A stretch of DNA of 64,000 bases from Bacillota bacterium. GTDB lineage: Bacteria; Bacillota; Clostridia; Lachnospirales; Lachnospiraceae. The stretch spans positions 434,001 to 498,000 of the forward strand of contig JAEZMV010000028.1 of NCBI GenBank assembly GCA_023414875.1, written 5' to 3'. The notes under the pieces are model-generated. The model was not told the DNA's origin, made no database searches, and saw nothing but the letters and a program-made list of their open reading frames with translations. The translations under genes and the position numbers were made by a program. Position 1 is the first letter of the stretch; every line of letters starts with the position of its first letter. This document shows positions 25,227-34,767 of this stretch, piece after piece.

Positions 25227-26480
25227 ATGATCGGAGTTATTACAATGTTGAAAATGAATTTAAAATTGCTTCTTAGGAATAAGGGGTATTTAGCATTCCT
25301 GATTATTTTGCCCTTTCTGTCTGTCATCATGCTAAATCTGGAAGCATACAGTATCGTTGATGGTGAAAAATCTACTAATTATATTAAGGAACTTAAACAT
25401 GAAGATGAGCTTATCATGAATGTTATTAATACGAAACTCAGCGTTAAGGTATACGATTGTAGTGATTCAATATTTTCCGATTATATCATCGAAGAGCTTG
25501 CTAAGACAGGTTCTTATCTAATCCATCGATATAAGGGGGAACCTATTGAAATTGAAGAAGCGAGAGAGAAGGCATTAAAATGGGCGAATACGAATGTTAT
25601 CGGAGCCGTGATCTATATTCCTTCCTCTTTAGAGGCTGAGATATTAAGCGGCAAAGACAGCAATATAATGGTATTCGAAGCGAATCAAGATGGCCGGATA
25701 AACTTATTAGGGAGTAATTTAGAGGCCTATGTGCGTAGTTTATACCGATATGCAGCAATTAGCGGCTCGGATCTGACAGGCTTAGAAAAGCTATTAGATA
25801 CTGCTGAACAAAATGAGATGGTGGAAGAGGTAGTCAGTATTGAAGTAGGTGATACCTTGAATTTATCGACAGATCAACAGGGAAAAAGTATGAATATTGG
25901 TCTATCACTTACCTTTTTAACCATCGGATTTCTGTTTAGCGGGGTATTTATTGCGGCAACCGTAGTGGATGAGCGCAATAACAGGGTATATAACCGAGTG
26001 GTTGTATCACCATCGTCTCTTGGTAATTACGGTTTGGTTAAAGTGGTACTCGTACTACTCACTGTTCTGATACAGACGGGTCTCATTGCGATTGCAATTA
26101 AGCTGATTGTAAAAACAGATTTTGGTATTCCCTTTGAGACTTATCTATTTCTGGTTTTTTGTCTCGGACTCATTTTTAATATGTTTAGTGTTGTGATCGG
26201 AGTTCTGACTAACAATGTTCTGACCTCTAATTATATAGCATTTTTAGTATGGTGCTTATCCTCTCTGGTGGCAGGTCTTTATTTTCCTTTGGATGGGGCT
26301 TCCGGTTGGTGGTCGAAAATATCCTTACTGATGCCACAGCGCTGGGTTGTAAAAACCTCTGAGATGCTTATGGCAGGAAAAAATAATGCATACGGTATGT
26401 ATCTGCTGATTGTAGCCGGCTATCTCATAGTTATCGTAAGTATCGGTTTAATGGGAATTAAATTAAGGAGAAAAGAATAA
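25227..26480 (+). CDS. ABC-2 type permease, second subunit
   Basis: A 417-residue permease with the same layout as its neighbour: one N-terminal membrane helix, an external domain of about 180 residues and a six-segment C-terminal region. VVDERNNRVYNRVVVSP is the coupling loop. The gene starts directly after the previous stop and shares its operon. Export of a toxic peptide, antibiotic or lipid is expected from the family; the substrate is unknown. Confidence 0.85.
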   Translation: MIGVITMLKMNLKLLLRNKGYLAFLIILPFLSVIMLNLEAYSIVDGEKSTNYIKELKHEDELIMNVINTKLSVKVYDCSDSIFSDYIIEELAKTGSYLIHRYKGEPIEIEEAREKALKWANTNVIGAVIYIPSSLEAEILSGKDSNIMVFEANQDGRINLLGSNLEAYVRSLYRYAAISGSDLTGLEKLLDTAEQNEMVEEVVSIEVGDTLNLSTDQQGKSMNIGLSLTFLTIGFLFSGVFIAATVVDERNNRVYNRVVVSPSSLGNYGLVKVVLVLLTVLIQTGLIAIAIKLIVKTDFGIPFETYLFLVFCLGLIFNMFSVVIGVLTNNVLTSNYIAFLVWCLSSLVAGLYFPLDGASGWWSKISLLMPQRWVVKTSEMLMAGKNNAYGMYLLIVAGYLIVIVSIGLMGIKLRRKE

Positions 26481-26575
26481 TACGGCAGGTTCTTTGTGAC
26501 AAATGGAGTAAAATATGGTAGAATTAGCTAAAGTATTAACAAATTAGGATTTCATTCAGGGAGAAGAAGCTATCG

Positions 26576-27781
26576 ATGAACGAAAATTTTAACAAATACT
26601 ATTTTTCTATCATAAAACTAGCTTGTATCATTATTTTAATTATATATTTTTTCTATTATAATCAGGAATCACTTCATGCGCTTAGTATGGAGTGGTTTCT
26701 TCTTGCAATGACTCTTGCCGTAACACTTGGTTTTGAACTGGTAGGTCATACGGAAGCCACTTCCAGGAAATATGTATCCCTGTTCTCAAATAAGTTTAGA
26801 AAAAGTAAACTGCTTCTATTAGGTTCTGAAATTCTTCTGACTATTTTACTGCTGAGTTTCTTTAGGGAGAGTAAGGGCGGATTATTCCTTATGCCAATGG
26901 TGATACTAGATACCATCGTATTCTTTAAGCTTTCTTTCCATTTTAGTTTATTTACATTTTCGGGTGTTTTCTTAAGCCCGGAGAATTTCTTTCTTTATGT
27001 ATTCTATTGTGTATTTATCGAAATCATCTATTATCAAAATTACGTTATTATAGAGAAATACAAAAGATATTTGAATGATTTTGAACAGGAGGAATATAAA
27101 CTTAAGGATTCCATCCATTCACAGGACACACTTTATAAAGAAGAACTTGAGAAAAACAGTCTCTCCTTTGAAAATAAAATATTAGAAGAGAGGACAAGGC
27201 TATCGCAAGCACTCCATGATAAACTGGGTCATAGCATCAACGGTTCCATTTATCAGTTAGAAGCAAGTAAAATTCTTATGACAAAGGATACTAAGGAAAG
27301 CACGAGAATCATTCAGGGAGTGATTGATAACTTAAGAACCAGTATGGATGAAATCCGAAGCATCTTAAGGAAGGAAAAACCGGATAAAAAACGCATGACT
27401 ATCCTGCAATTAATCGGATTATGTGAAGAGTGCAAGGAAAAGTTCGGTATTGAGGCAGAGGTTAAAATTGACGGGGAAAATAAGGAGATTGCAGAAGGTT
27501 TATGGGAGGTTATTCTCGATAATACCTTTGAAGCGGTTACGAATGCCTTGAAATATTCAAATTGTACTAAGATTACCATAGAGATAACCATATTACATAA
27601 GGTAATCCGCTGCAGTATTAAGGATAATGGAATTGGCTGCAAGGTGATTAAAGAAGGTATGGGCATACAGGGAATGCAGAGCCGTATGCGAAAAGTAAAG
27701 GGCTTCTTGGATATCAATGGAGAGAACGGATTTCATATCAATATGATTATTCCCCTGGAGGAGAAGCGATTACTTCATTAA
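26576..27781 (+). CDS. sensor histidine kinase of the NarL/DesK type
   Basis: A 401-residue kinase with about five to six N-terminal membrane segments (15-165), a coiled coil at about 170-205, and a HisKA_3 dimerisation domain with LSQALHDKLGHSINGSIYQLE (phospho-His). The HATPase domain shows DNTFEAVTNALKYS and KDNGIGCKVIKEGMGIQGMQSRM. Members with many membrane helices and no large external loop often sense the membrane or the exporter itself. A possible promoter lies just upstream (TAGAAT near 26519). It is paired with the regulator at 27903 and the exporter before it. Confidence 0.85.
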   Translation: MNENFNKYYFSIIKLACIIILIIYFFYYNQESLHALSMEWFLLAMTLAVTLGFELVGHTEATSRKYVSLFSNKFRKSKLLLLGSEILLTILLLSFFRESKGGLFLMPMVILDTIVFFKLSFHFSLFTFSGVFLSPENFFLYVFYCVFIEIIYYQNYVIIEKYKRYLNDFEQEEYKLKDSIHSQDTLYKEELEKNSLSFENKILEERTRLSQALHDKLGHSINGSIYQLEASKILMTKDTKESTRIIQGVIDNLRTSMDEIRSILRKEKPDKKRMTILQLIGLCEECKEKFGIEAEVKIDGENKEIAEGLWEVILDNTFEAVTNALKYSNCTKITIEITILHKVIRCSIKDNGIGCKVIKEGMGIQGMQSRMRKVKGFLDINGENGFHINMIIPLEEKRLLH

Positions 27782-27902
27782 TTGTATGTTTTCAAATGAA
27801 AGGGTAGTTTCTATGGATCGTATATTGTCATAACTATAAGGCCTTAGGTAGTAGGCTTAAATAAAAATATGTATAAGTACATGCGCAGGAATGAGGTGAA
27901 GG

Positions 27903-28532
27903 ATGGATAAAATTAAAGTAATCATTGTGGATGACAGTGACTTTGTCAGAGATGGTATGAGAATTATTCTCAGCGTGGATGAGGAGTTTCAGGTACTGGG
28001 ATGTGCAAAAAATGGAAAGGAAGCCTTAGAGCTGGCGATGAAGGAAAAAGCCGATGTAATCCTGATGGACATTCAGATGCCGGAGATGGATGGAATAGAA
28101 GCAACGAAGGAAATCGTAAAGAGGAAGTTAGGAAAGGTGTTAATTCTGACTACCTTCGATGACAATGAACTGGTGGAGAAAGCATTAAAAAACGGAGCAG
28201 ATGGTTATTTAATCAAGAACCATACCCCTGATCAACTCAAACAGATGATTAAGTCAGTGTTTCACGGTGTCAACATTATCGATGAAAAGGTCTTTTCAAA
28301 GTTTACCGATATGGGAATCAAGTCCAGTTCAAATTTTGACAGCAGCATATTTACTACCAGGGAGCTGGACATTATTCTTGCGATTTCCGAGGGTCTGTCA
28401 AATAAAGAAATTGCAGAGAAACTGTTTATCAGTGAGGGCACGGTAAAAAATCACATCAGTACTATTCTTGAAAAGGGTGGGCTATCTCATAGAACGCAGG
28501 TTGCTGTTTATTATTTGACTGGACGTAAGTAG
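27903..28532 (+). CDS. NarL/LuxR family response regulator
   Basis: A 209-residue regulator. The receiver domain has DDSDFVRDGM, the phospho-acceptor in VILMDIQMPEMDG near residue 55, Thr in LTTFDD and Lys in LIKNHTPDQL. The C-terminal GerE-type helix-turn-helix shows LDIILAISEGLSNKEIAEKLFISEGTVKNHISTI. The start follows GAGGTGAAGG. It likely activates the exporter operon at 23340-26480 on signal from the kinase. Confidence 0.9.
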   Translation: MDKIKVIIVDDSDFVRDGMRIILSVDEEFQVLGCAKNGKEALELAMKEKADVILMDIQMPEMDGIEATKEIVKRKLGKVLILTTFDDNELVEKALKNGADGYLIKNHTPDQLKQMIKSVFHGVNIIDEKVFSKFTDMGIKSSSNFDSSIFTTRELDIILAISEGLSNKEIAEKLFISEGTVKNHISTILEKGGLSHRTQVAVYYLTGRK

Positions 28533-28652
28533 AGGAGAAACTTTGGTTAAGACCTTGCACCATACAGAAAGTAGTCTTATAATAATTTGTAAAGATATAG
28601 AAATAGGAAGTTCTATAAAGCTGCTAACAATAGCCGTTGGAGGAGTGCTTAC

Positions 28653-29507
28653 ATGGGAAAAATTCGAATAGTTACAGACAGTACCAGTGATTTATCAAAG
28701 GACTTAATAGAAAAGTACGGGATAGAAATTATTCCGTTAAATATTGTACTGGATATGAAAAGTTTTCAGGATGGAAAAGAGATTACTCCGGATGAAATCT
28801 ATCAATGGTCAGAAAAGATGAATACAACTCCGAAGACAGCGGCGCCGGATCTGGGATATATTATCGAGACATTAAAACCAATGGTTGATGCAAATGAGGA
28901 TATCATTTTCATAGGAATATCGGAGGATATGTCAGTTACCTGTCAGACGGTACGTATGGCAGCGGAGGAGCTTAATTACAAACGTATATGGGTTATCAAC
29001 TCCGAGAATCTATCTACCGGTATAGGCTTACAGGTATTAAGGGCAGCTGAATATGCCAATCAGGGTATAGAAGTAGAACGTATTGTTCAAACTATTGAGG
29101 CAGACAGAGATAAAGTATGCGCTTCTTTTATCGTTGATACTTTGACCTATCTGCACAGAGGAGGACGTTGCAGCTCAGTCGCTGCTTTACTGGGAAATGT
29201 ACTTAAGCTGAAACCGATGATTGCTGTAACTAATGGGAAAATGGGTGTGGCGAAGAAATATCGCGGCAAGCATCAGATGGTAGTTCGTAGTTATGCAAAG
29301 GAACTGGAGCAGCAATTAGTTCAGGCAGATCCGACACGGGTATTTATTACCCACTCCGGAATTGACAGCTCGATTGAGCAGGAGACAGTAGATTACCTGA
29401 AGAGCCTGAATTATTTTAAAGAGATCTTAGTTACAAGGGCAGGGGGCGTAATATCAAGCCACTGTGGACCAAATACCCTCGGCATCCTGTTCTATCGTAG
29501 GTTTTAA
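28653..29507 (+). CDS. DegV family protein
   Basis: A 284-residue DegV protein. The fatty-acid-binding signature VTDSTSDLSKDL is at residues 7-18 and the conserved TYLHRGGRCSSVAALLGN near 168-185. GGAGGAG precedes the ATG. DegV (FakB) proteins bind a fatty acid and present it to the kinase FakA for phospholipid synthesis. A second paralogue is encoded at 51227-52096 on the other strand; no fakA is visible nearby. Confidence 0.88.
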   Translation: MGKIRIVTDSTSDLSKDLIEKYGIEIIPLNIVLDMKSFQDGKEITPDEIYQWSEKMNTTPKTAAPDLGYIIETLKPMVDANEDIIFIGISEDMSVTCQTVRMAAEELNYKRIWVINSENLSTGIGLQVLRAAEYANQGIEVERIVQTIEADRDKVCASFIVDTLTYLHRGGRCSSVAALLGNVLKLKPMIAVTNGKMGVAKKYRGKHQMVVRSYAKELEQQLVQADPTRVFITHSGIDSSIEQETVDYLKSLNYFKEILVTRAGGVISSHCGPNTLGILFYRRF

Positions 29508-29582
29508 CCATAATAGTTTATTAAGTGGAAAATAAGAGTACTATTATAAGTAACAGCATAAATATAATTATGGTATTGACAG

Positions 29583-31346
29583 ATGCTATTTCAGGAAAGG
29601 GTCGGTGATATTATTTCTAGCAAAGAGATTTCAGTAGCCAGAGGAATTGAAAAAGCAGAACTAGTATTAAAAAATGCAGAAATGGTAAATGTTTTTACTG
29701 AAAGCATACAAAAAGCAGATATTGCTATCTGCAACGGCATAATCGTTGGGGTCGGTAATTATGAGGGTGAAATGGAGATAGACTGTAGCGGAAAAGTAGC
29801 AGTACCCGGTTTTATTGATGGGCATATTCATCTGGAAAGCTCTATGATGAAACCGGTGGAATTTGCTAAGACGGTTTTGCCCCATGGAACGACGGCTGTT
29901 ATTACAGACCCTCATGAAATAGCAAATGTATGTGGTATAGATGGGATTGAATATATGTTGCAGGCAACCGTCGGGTTGCCGTTGGATGTTTATATTGCAC
30001 TACCCTCCTGTGTTCCCGCAACCTCCTTTGATGAGGGCGGATGTGTCCTGACAGCTTGGGAGCTTGAGCGTTTTTACGAGCTGGATAAGGTAGTGGGTCT
30101 TGCAGAAGTAATGGATTATATCGGAACCGTACAGGAAGACATTAATATTCTTGATAAGATAAATATTGCAAAACAGAAAGATAAAATAGTTGACGGTCAT
30201 GCACCCGGTTTGCAGGGTAAGGAACTATGTGCCTATATAGTGGCAGGAGTGGAATCCGACCACGAATGTGTTGGCCTGAATGAAGCAGTTGAAAAGCTGA
30301 GCCTTGGGCAGTGGATTATGATACGTGAGGGTACTGCAGCTAAGAATTTAACAGCATTAATGGGATTATTCCGACCTCCCTTCCATCAAAAAGCTATGCT
30401 GGTATCCGACGATAAACATCCCTTTGATCTATTAGAGTATGGTCATATGGATGATATAATAAGAAGAGCAATCAGTATGGGGGCTGACCCCTGTATCGCT
30501 GTGAAGATGGCAACCTATAATCCAGCAAGTTATTTCAAGCTCAAGCATACCGGAGCAATTGCCCCGGGATATAAAGCGGATATCGTAATACTATCCGACT
30601 TAATCAGTGTAAACGTAGAGAAAGTAATAAAGAACGGAAGCTTAGTAATCGAGAAGGAAAAGCCGTTAAAAATAAGTGAACCGGTCATTAGTGAAGAAAT
30701 ACTTAATAAGGTTTCGAAGTCCTTTCATTGCAGAGCCTTGGTTCCGGAGGATTTTAATATAAAATTAAGGGCTACGGATTATTCCGGCGATTTTTTTCGC
30801 GTGATACAATTTATGAAGAATGAAATCATGACTAAGGAGATTAGAGCCCCGTTAACGAATGGCATTCCGGTCATATCAACGGAACAGGATATCTTGAAAA
30901 TAGCAGCGATAGAGAGACATCATGCTACAGGGCATATTGGGATTGGATTTGTCAGGGGTTATGGGTTAAAGAGCGGTGCAATTGCTTCCTCGGTTTCCCA
31001 TGATTCTCATAATATCATCGTAATCGGGGCTGATGATGCAGATATTGCTGTGGCAGCAAATTGTATCCTGGAGATGCAGGGTGGTTGGGCGATAGTAAAA
31101 GAGGGTAAGATATTGGAGAAGCTTTCCTTAAGTATTGCAGGCTTAATGAGTGAGTTGGAGGCTCGGACATTGTCAGAAAAGATTAATCAAATGAAGCTGA
31201 CAGCGAAAAGTCTTGGCATTAACGAAGGAATTGATCCCTTTATGACACTTGCATTTGCGAGCCTTCCGGTAATTCCGGAATTACGTATTATTACAACCGG
31301 ATTATTTGATGTGAGTGGACAAAAGCTGGTTTCTATCTATTGTTAA
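29583..31346 (+). CDS. ade: adenine deaminase
   Basis: A 587-residue metal-dependent deaminase that converts adenine to hypoxanthine and ammonia. Signatures are GHIHLESSMM near residues 80-89, TDPHEIANVCG near 109-119, the GHAPGLQGKEL region near 207, and SDDKHPFD near 279. The C-terminal domain with HHATGHIGIGFVRGYG, SVSHDSHNIIVIG and the final ASLPVIPELRIT segment is typical. The start is uncertain: no good ribosome binding site precedes ATG 29583, and GGAAAGGG lies downstream of it. It stands alone and fits a nucleobase-salvage role together with apt at 56237. Confidence 0.88.
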   Translation: MLFQERVGDIISSKEISVARGIEKAELVLKNAEMVNVFTESIQKADIAICNGIIVGVGNYEGEMEIDCSGKVAVPGFIDGHIHLESSMMKPVEFAKTVLPHGTTAVITDPHEIANVCGIDGIEYMLQATVGLPLDVYIALPSCVPATSFDEGGCVLTAWELERFYELDKVVGLAEVMDYIGTVQEDINILDKINIAKQKDKIVDGHAPGLQGKELCAYIVAGVESDHECVGLNEAVEKLSLGQWIMIREGTAAKNLTALMGLFRPPFHQKAMLVSDDKHPFDLLEYGHMDDIIRRAISMGADPCIAVKMATYNPASYFKLKHTGAIAPGYKADIVILSDLISVNVEKVIKNGSLVIEKEKPLKISEPVISEEILNKVSKSFHCRALVPEDFNIKLRATDYSGDFFRVIQFMKNEIMTKEIRAPLTNGIPVISTEQDILKIAAIERHHATGHIGIGFVRGYGLKSGAIASSVSHDSHNIIVIGADDADIAVAANCILEMQGGWAIVKEGKILEKLSLSIAGLMSELEARTLSEKINQMKLTAKSLGINEGIDPFMTLAFASLPVIPELRIITTGLFDVSGQKLVSIYC

Positions 31347-31425
31347 ATCGTATATCAGGAGTTTGTTGCATTTGGTATGTGCAACAAACCCTGGATATTT
31401 ATGAAAGAAAGAGAGTGATTATGTA

Positions 31426-32426
31426 ATGCAGAAGCAATTTATACATCCGGGACCGGTACTTGATAAAAAAGGCTCACCTTATCCCGGATATTCCACCAAA
31501 AGTATTCTTTCTTATAAACGGAAAGCGATAAAAGCTTCCCCTTTTCGTATTAAAGAATGGGATTTTTATCAGGTAACGGATAAAACCATGTGTCTGCAAT
31601 TTACGATTGGACATGCTGCATATGCCGGACAGGTGGGTGTTATGCTGTTTGACTTTGCGAAGGGAGAAAAGCTGGAAGAAAAAAGTACGTTTCTCGTACT
31701 TCCCTTTGGTTCTCTTCATTTACCCGAAGATGCGGAGAAGGATCACATCATACAATACCTAAAGAAATCAGTAGAGATGCGTTTTGAAGCCAGGAGAAAC
31801 CAGCGGCTTTTATATTGCAGGTGGGGGGATTTTGAGGCGGATATCATTTTAACCAGACAAAATGAAAATTCTCTGGTTATTAATGTTCCCTTTGATGAAT
31901 CACCAAAAGCATTTTATTACAATCATAAAATTAATTGCATGCTTGCGCAGGGTACCGTCAAATATCGCGATAGTGTTTATCATTTTTCACCTGAGGATTC
32001 CTTTGGTTTGCTGGATTGGGGAAGAGGTGTATGGCCGTTTCATAATGAATGGTACTGGAGTAACGGAACCGGCTATATTGGGGATAAAATATTCGGGTTT
32101 AATCTTGGTTGTGGATTTGGTAATACAAATACCGCTTCCGAAAATATTTTGTTTTATGGCGATTCGGTACATAAGCTCGGTGAGGTAAGGTTCGAACGGG
32201 GTTCCGATTACATTAAGCCCTGGCATATCTTCGACTTAGAGGGTCGGCTTGATCTGACATTGACGCCTGTATAGACCGTACAACAAGTACGAAGCTTTTA
32301 TGGGTAAATAACAGCTGTCATCAGATGTTCGGCGAATTTAAAGGAAAAGCGGTATTGGATGATGGAACAGAATTGAAAATAGAGAGCTTAATATCCTTTG
32401 CGGAACATGCAATTAATAATTGGTAA
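31426..32426 (+). pseudogene. DUF2804 family gene with a -1 frameshift near its 3' end
   Basis: The frame from ATG 31426 reads 282 residues and stops at TAG 32272-32274. The frame shifted by -1 continues as IDRTTSTKLLWVNNSCHQMFG and ends with LISFAEHAINNW at TAA 32424-32426. That is what the C-terminus of a DUF2804 protein (about 330 residues) should look like. The shifted segment joins exactly where the first frame stops, so a single missing base near 32270 explains it. The family is cytoplasmic with a lipocalin/tocopherol-cyclase-like beta fold and unknown function. A sequencing error is as possible as a real mutation. Confidence 0.75.
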
Positions 32427-32430
32427 CGGC

Positions 32431-32530
32431 TTAGTTAAATAATAATTTTTGTACATCAACATCAGCGATTTCCATTAGCTCCTTTTCGAGCTTTTTTACT
32501 GCTGCATCTGCATCATCGATAAAGATGTCT
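32431..32530 (-). other. possible decayed gene fragment on the minus strand
   Basis: Read on the minus strand, about 32 codons ending at TAA (32433-32431) give IFIDDADAAVKKLEKELMEI and then ADVDVQKLLFN, an amphipathic helix that looks like a real C-terminus. A stop codon lies immediately upstream, so only the tail remains. It may be chance. Confidence 0.25.
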
Positions 32531-32617
32531 TATTATCAATTATATTTCGCAATGATTTGGATAAACCTACTACCAGATGGTAATTCAAAGCTAGTAGGAA
32601 AGAGAGTGTATCCGAAC

Positions 32618-33259
32618 ATGTGTGATAATGATAATCTGAGATCCTATGCAAGTAATTTGCTGGCTTGTTTTTGTATGCCTACCTTACTTAAGCTAAAGCC
32701 TTCCAGCCTAATTCATGTTAATAAGGAGAGAATTAATTGCTTGGCTGATTTTCATGATATCTTGAAAGACGAGGTAGGGTATTATCATTGCTGCTATGCT
32801 ATACTTTTTGAAAACGAAGCTATGCAAATCTTGTTGATTTATCAGAAGGAATTAATAACAAAGGTTCTGACTAGCAGGAAGCATAGACAGTTCTTAGCGA
32901 GTCGTGGTTATGATGTCCGGGAGGTATCGATTAGTAAAGTATTTTCTAAAATAATGCAAAGCTATGAGAATTATATGAGAAAAAGTACGGCTGAGGATTT
33001 TAGTAAATGGACTGATAAACCCTCCGGTTTCCCTCATGAAATAGGCCTCCTTCTTGGCTATCCAATCAAAGATGTGATGGATTTTATAAAGTATTCGGGT
33101 AAAAATTATATTCTCTGCGGATGTTGGAAGGTATATCATGATGCAGATCGTGCGCAGAGGATCTTTACATCCTATTATGAATTACGTATGAAAGCATTGG
33201 GGCTTTTACAAAAGGGATATAAGTTAAAGGAGATAAAATCCCTGCTGATTGTCAAATAG
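32618..33259 (+). CDS. DUF3793 family protein
   Basis: A 213-residue protein when begun at ATG 32618 (AGGAAAGAGAG upstream); an in-frame ATG at 32525 has no ribosome binding site. The family pattern is visible: CMPTLLKLKPSSLIHV, YHCCYAILFENEAMQILLIYQ, PHEIGLLLGYPIKDVMDFIKYSG, and CGCWKVYHDADRAQRIFTSY. Genes of this family often stand beside flavodoxins or iron-acquisition genes in Clostridia. No function is established. A Fur-box-like GATAATGATAATC (32624-32636) lies directly after the start codon. Confidence 0.78.
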   Translation: MCDNDNLRSYASNLLACFCMPTLLKLKPSSLIHVNKERINCLADFHDILKDEVGYYHCCYAILFENEAMQILLIYQKELITKVLTSRKHRQFLASRGYDVREVSISKVFSKIMQSYENYMRKSTAEDFSKWTDKPSGFPHEIGLLLGYPIKDVMDFIKYSGKNYILCGCWKVYHDADRAQRIFTSYYELRMKALGLLQKGYKLKEIKSLLIVK

Positions 33260-33297
33260 TAGAAGAGAGGATCATAAGAAAGTAGGGGAAGTATACA

Positions 33298-34410
33298 ATG
33301 GTGAATAAAGACAGATTAAGAAATGAATTTTGTGAATTGGTTGAGATAGATTCCGTATCCTTCAAAGAAAGAAGGATGGCAGATATCCTAAAAAAGCGGT
33401 TAACCGACTTAGGCTTTGAGGTAACGGAAGACGGTGCCGGAGAGTATTATGAGGGTAACAGTGGAAACATCTATGGATTTCTGAAAGGAGATCTGGAAGG
33501 TGATCCGCTTCTATTTTCTGCTCATATGGATACGGTGGAACCCGGAAAGAATAAGAAAGCAATCGTCCATGAGGATGGCACCATTACCAGTGATGGAACT
33601 AGTGTGTTGGGTGCTGATGACTTATCCGGTGTGGTAAGTATTTTAGAAGCGATACGATCCATAAAAGAACATAATTTGAAACATCGGAGTATTGAGGTTT
33701 TGTTTACGATCGCCGAGGAGGTATATATTAAGGGGAGTGAGGTTTTCGATTTCAGTCAACTTAAATCAAAGGAAGCATATGTTTTGGATCTGGATGGACC
33801 GGTTGGAACAGCAGCACTGCAGGCCCCTACGCTTGTGTCGTTTTCAGCACGGATAACGGGAAAGGCCTCCCATGCAGGTTTCGCCCCGGAGCAGGGAATT
33901 AATGCAATAGCCATTGCTGCGGATGCAATTACTCAGATCAATCAGGGAAGAATAGATGCAGAGACTACCATTAACATTGGTACCATTGAGGGAGGAATGG
34001 CAAGAAATATAGTATCAGAACACTGTATCCTTAACGGAGAGGTCCGAAGCCTGAACCATGAAAGAGCCGTCGAGGAGGAAGAGAATATAAAACAGATCCT
34101 TGAGCGTGTTACCAATAAGTACTATGCAAAGCTGGAATTTACTTCCTCATTCGGATGCATTTCATATAGGGTCGAACCGTTACATCCGGTTGTAAAGAGG
34201 TTTGAGAGAGCCTGCAATGAATTGAAGTGTCCGGTTAATCTGATTGTAACTTTTGGCGGAAGTGACAATAATAATTTTCTTAAGCATGGGATTACAGGAA
34301 TTGTGCTATCCTGTGGTATGAATAAGGTTCATTCACTGAAGGAGTACTCCCATATAGAAGAACTGGTAAGATGCAGTAGTATAGTACATAAATTAATGAC
34401 CGGTGATTAG
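33298..34410 (+). CDS. M20 family metallopeptidase, PepT-like
   Basis: A 370-residue zinc peptidase. SAHMDTVEPGK near residues 74-84 and SVLGADDLSGVVSILEAI near 101-118 provide the metal ligands, and TIAEEVYIKGSEVFDF carries the catalytic Glu pair. The lid dimerisation domain is near 180-290. GGFGSDNNNF-type C-terminal sequence (VTFGGSDNNNFLKHG) and a final His (KVHSLKEY) complete the site. PepT2-like members are tripeptidases or dipeptidases used in peptide nutrition. GGGGAAG precedes ATG. Confidence 0.85.
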   Translation: MVNKDRLRNEFCELVEIDSVSFKERRMADILKKRLTDLGFEVTEDGAGEYYEGNSGNIYGFLKGDLEGDPLLFSAHMDTVEPGKNKKAIVHEDGTITSDGTSVLGADDLSGVVSILEAIRSIKEHNLKHRSIEVLFTIAEEVYIKGSEVFDFSQLKSKEAYVLDLDGPVGTAALQAPTLVSFSARITGKASHAGFAPEQGINAIAIAADAITQINQGRIDAETTINIGTIEGGMARNIVSEHCILNGEVRSLNHERAVEEEENIKQILERVTNKYYAKLEFTSSFGCISYRVEPLHPVVKRFERACNELKCPVNLIVTFGGSDNNNFLKHGITGIVLSCGMNKVHSLKEYSHIEELVRCSSIVHKLMTGD

Positions 34411-34673
34411 GAGGATGTATTTTCGATAGTTTCAACCATTTTTTGTTTTATAGGTAAGGCTTCCGACAAAGCATTGATCGGGAGTCTTCTTTCTGAATAT
34501 ACCTTGTCTGATAATTCCTTACTTTCTGTAAGCTTTTTTGCGATGAATAGGCATAGAAGTTTTTCATCCGGTGCTTTTGGAGCCTGTCGTAGTAAATCTT
34601 CGAATCTGATTACAAAACTTAAAAGATCATCCTTAAACTGTAGCAGATATTCCTGAATCTCAAGCATATCCAC
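34407..34673 (-). CDS. small hypothetical helical protein
   Basis: An 88-residue frame from GTG 34673 (or 86 residues from ATG 34667). It has amphipathic helices and a natural composition (LLRQAPKAPDEKLLCLFIAKK). Its stop overlaps that of the convergent peptidase gene. No strong ribosome binding site is seen. I do not recognise the family. It could be real, but evidence is limited to composition and position. Confidence 0.5.
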   Translation of the reverse strand: MDMLEIQEYLLQFKDDLLSFVIRFEDLLRQAPKAPDEKLLCLFIAKKLTESKELSDKVYSERRLPINALSEALPIKQKMVETIENTSS

Positions 34674-34767
34674 TAATAGGCTAGGCTTTTATAAAAAATA
34701 GGAGTATATTTTTTTGACGAAAAATGGTATAATTAGGGTAAAGTATCAGTAAAAGGAAGGTGACAGA

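Noticed and set aside
27313..27717. 134-codon open frame on the minus strand
   Set aside because: It is antisense to the NarL-type histidine kinase; the kinase motifs on the plus strand are clear.
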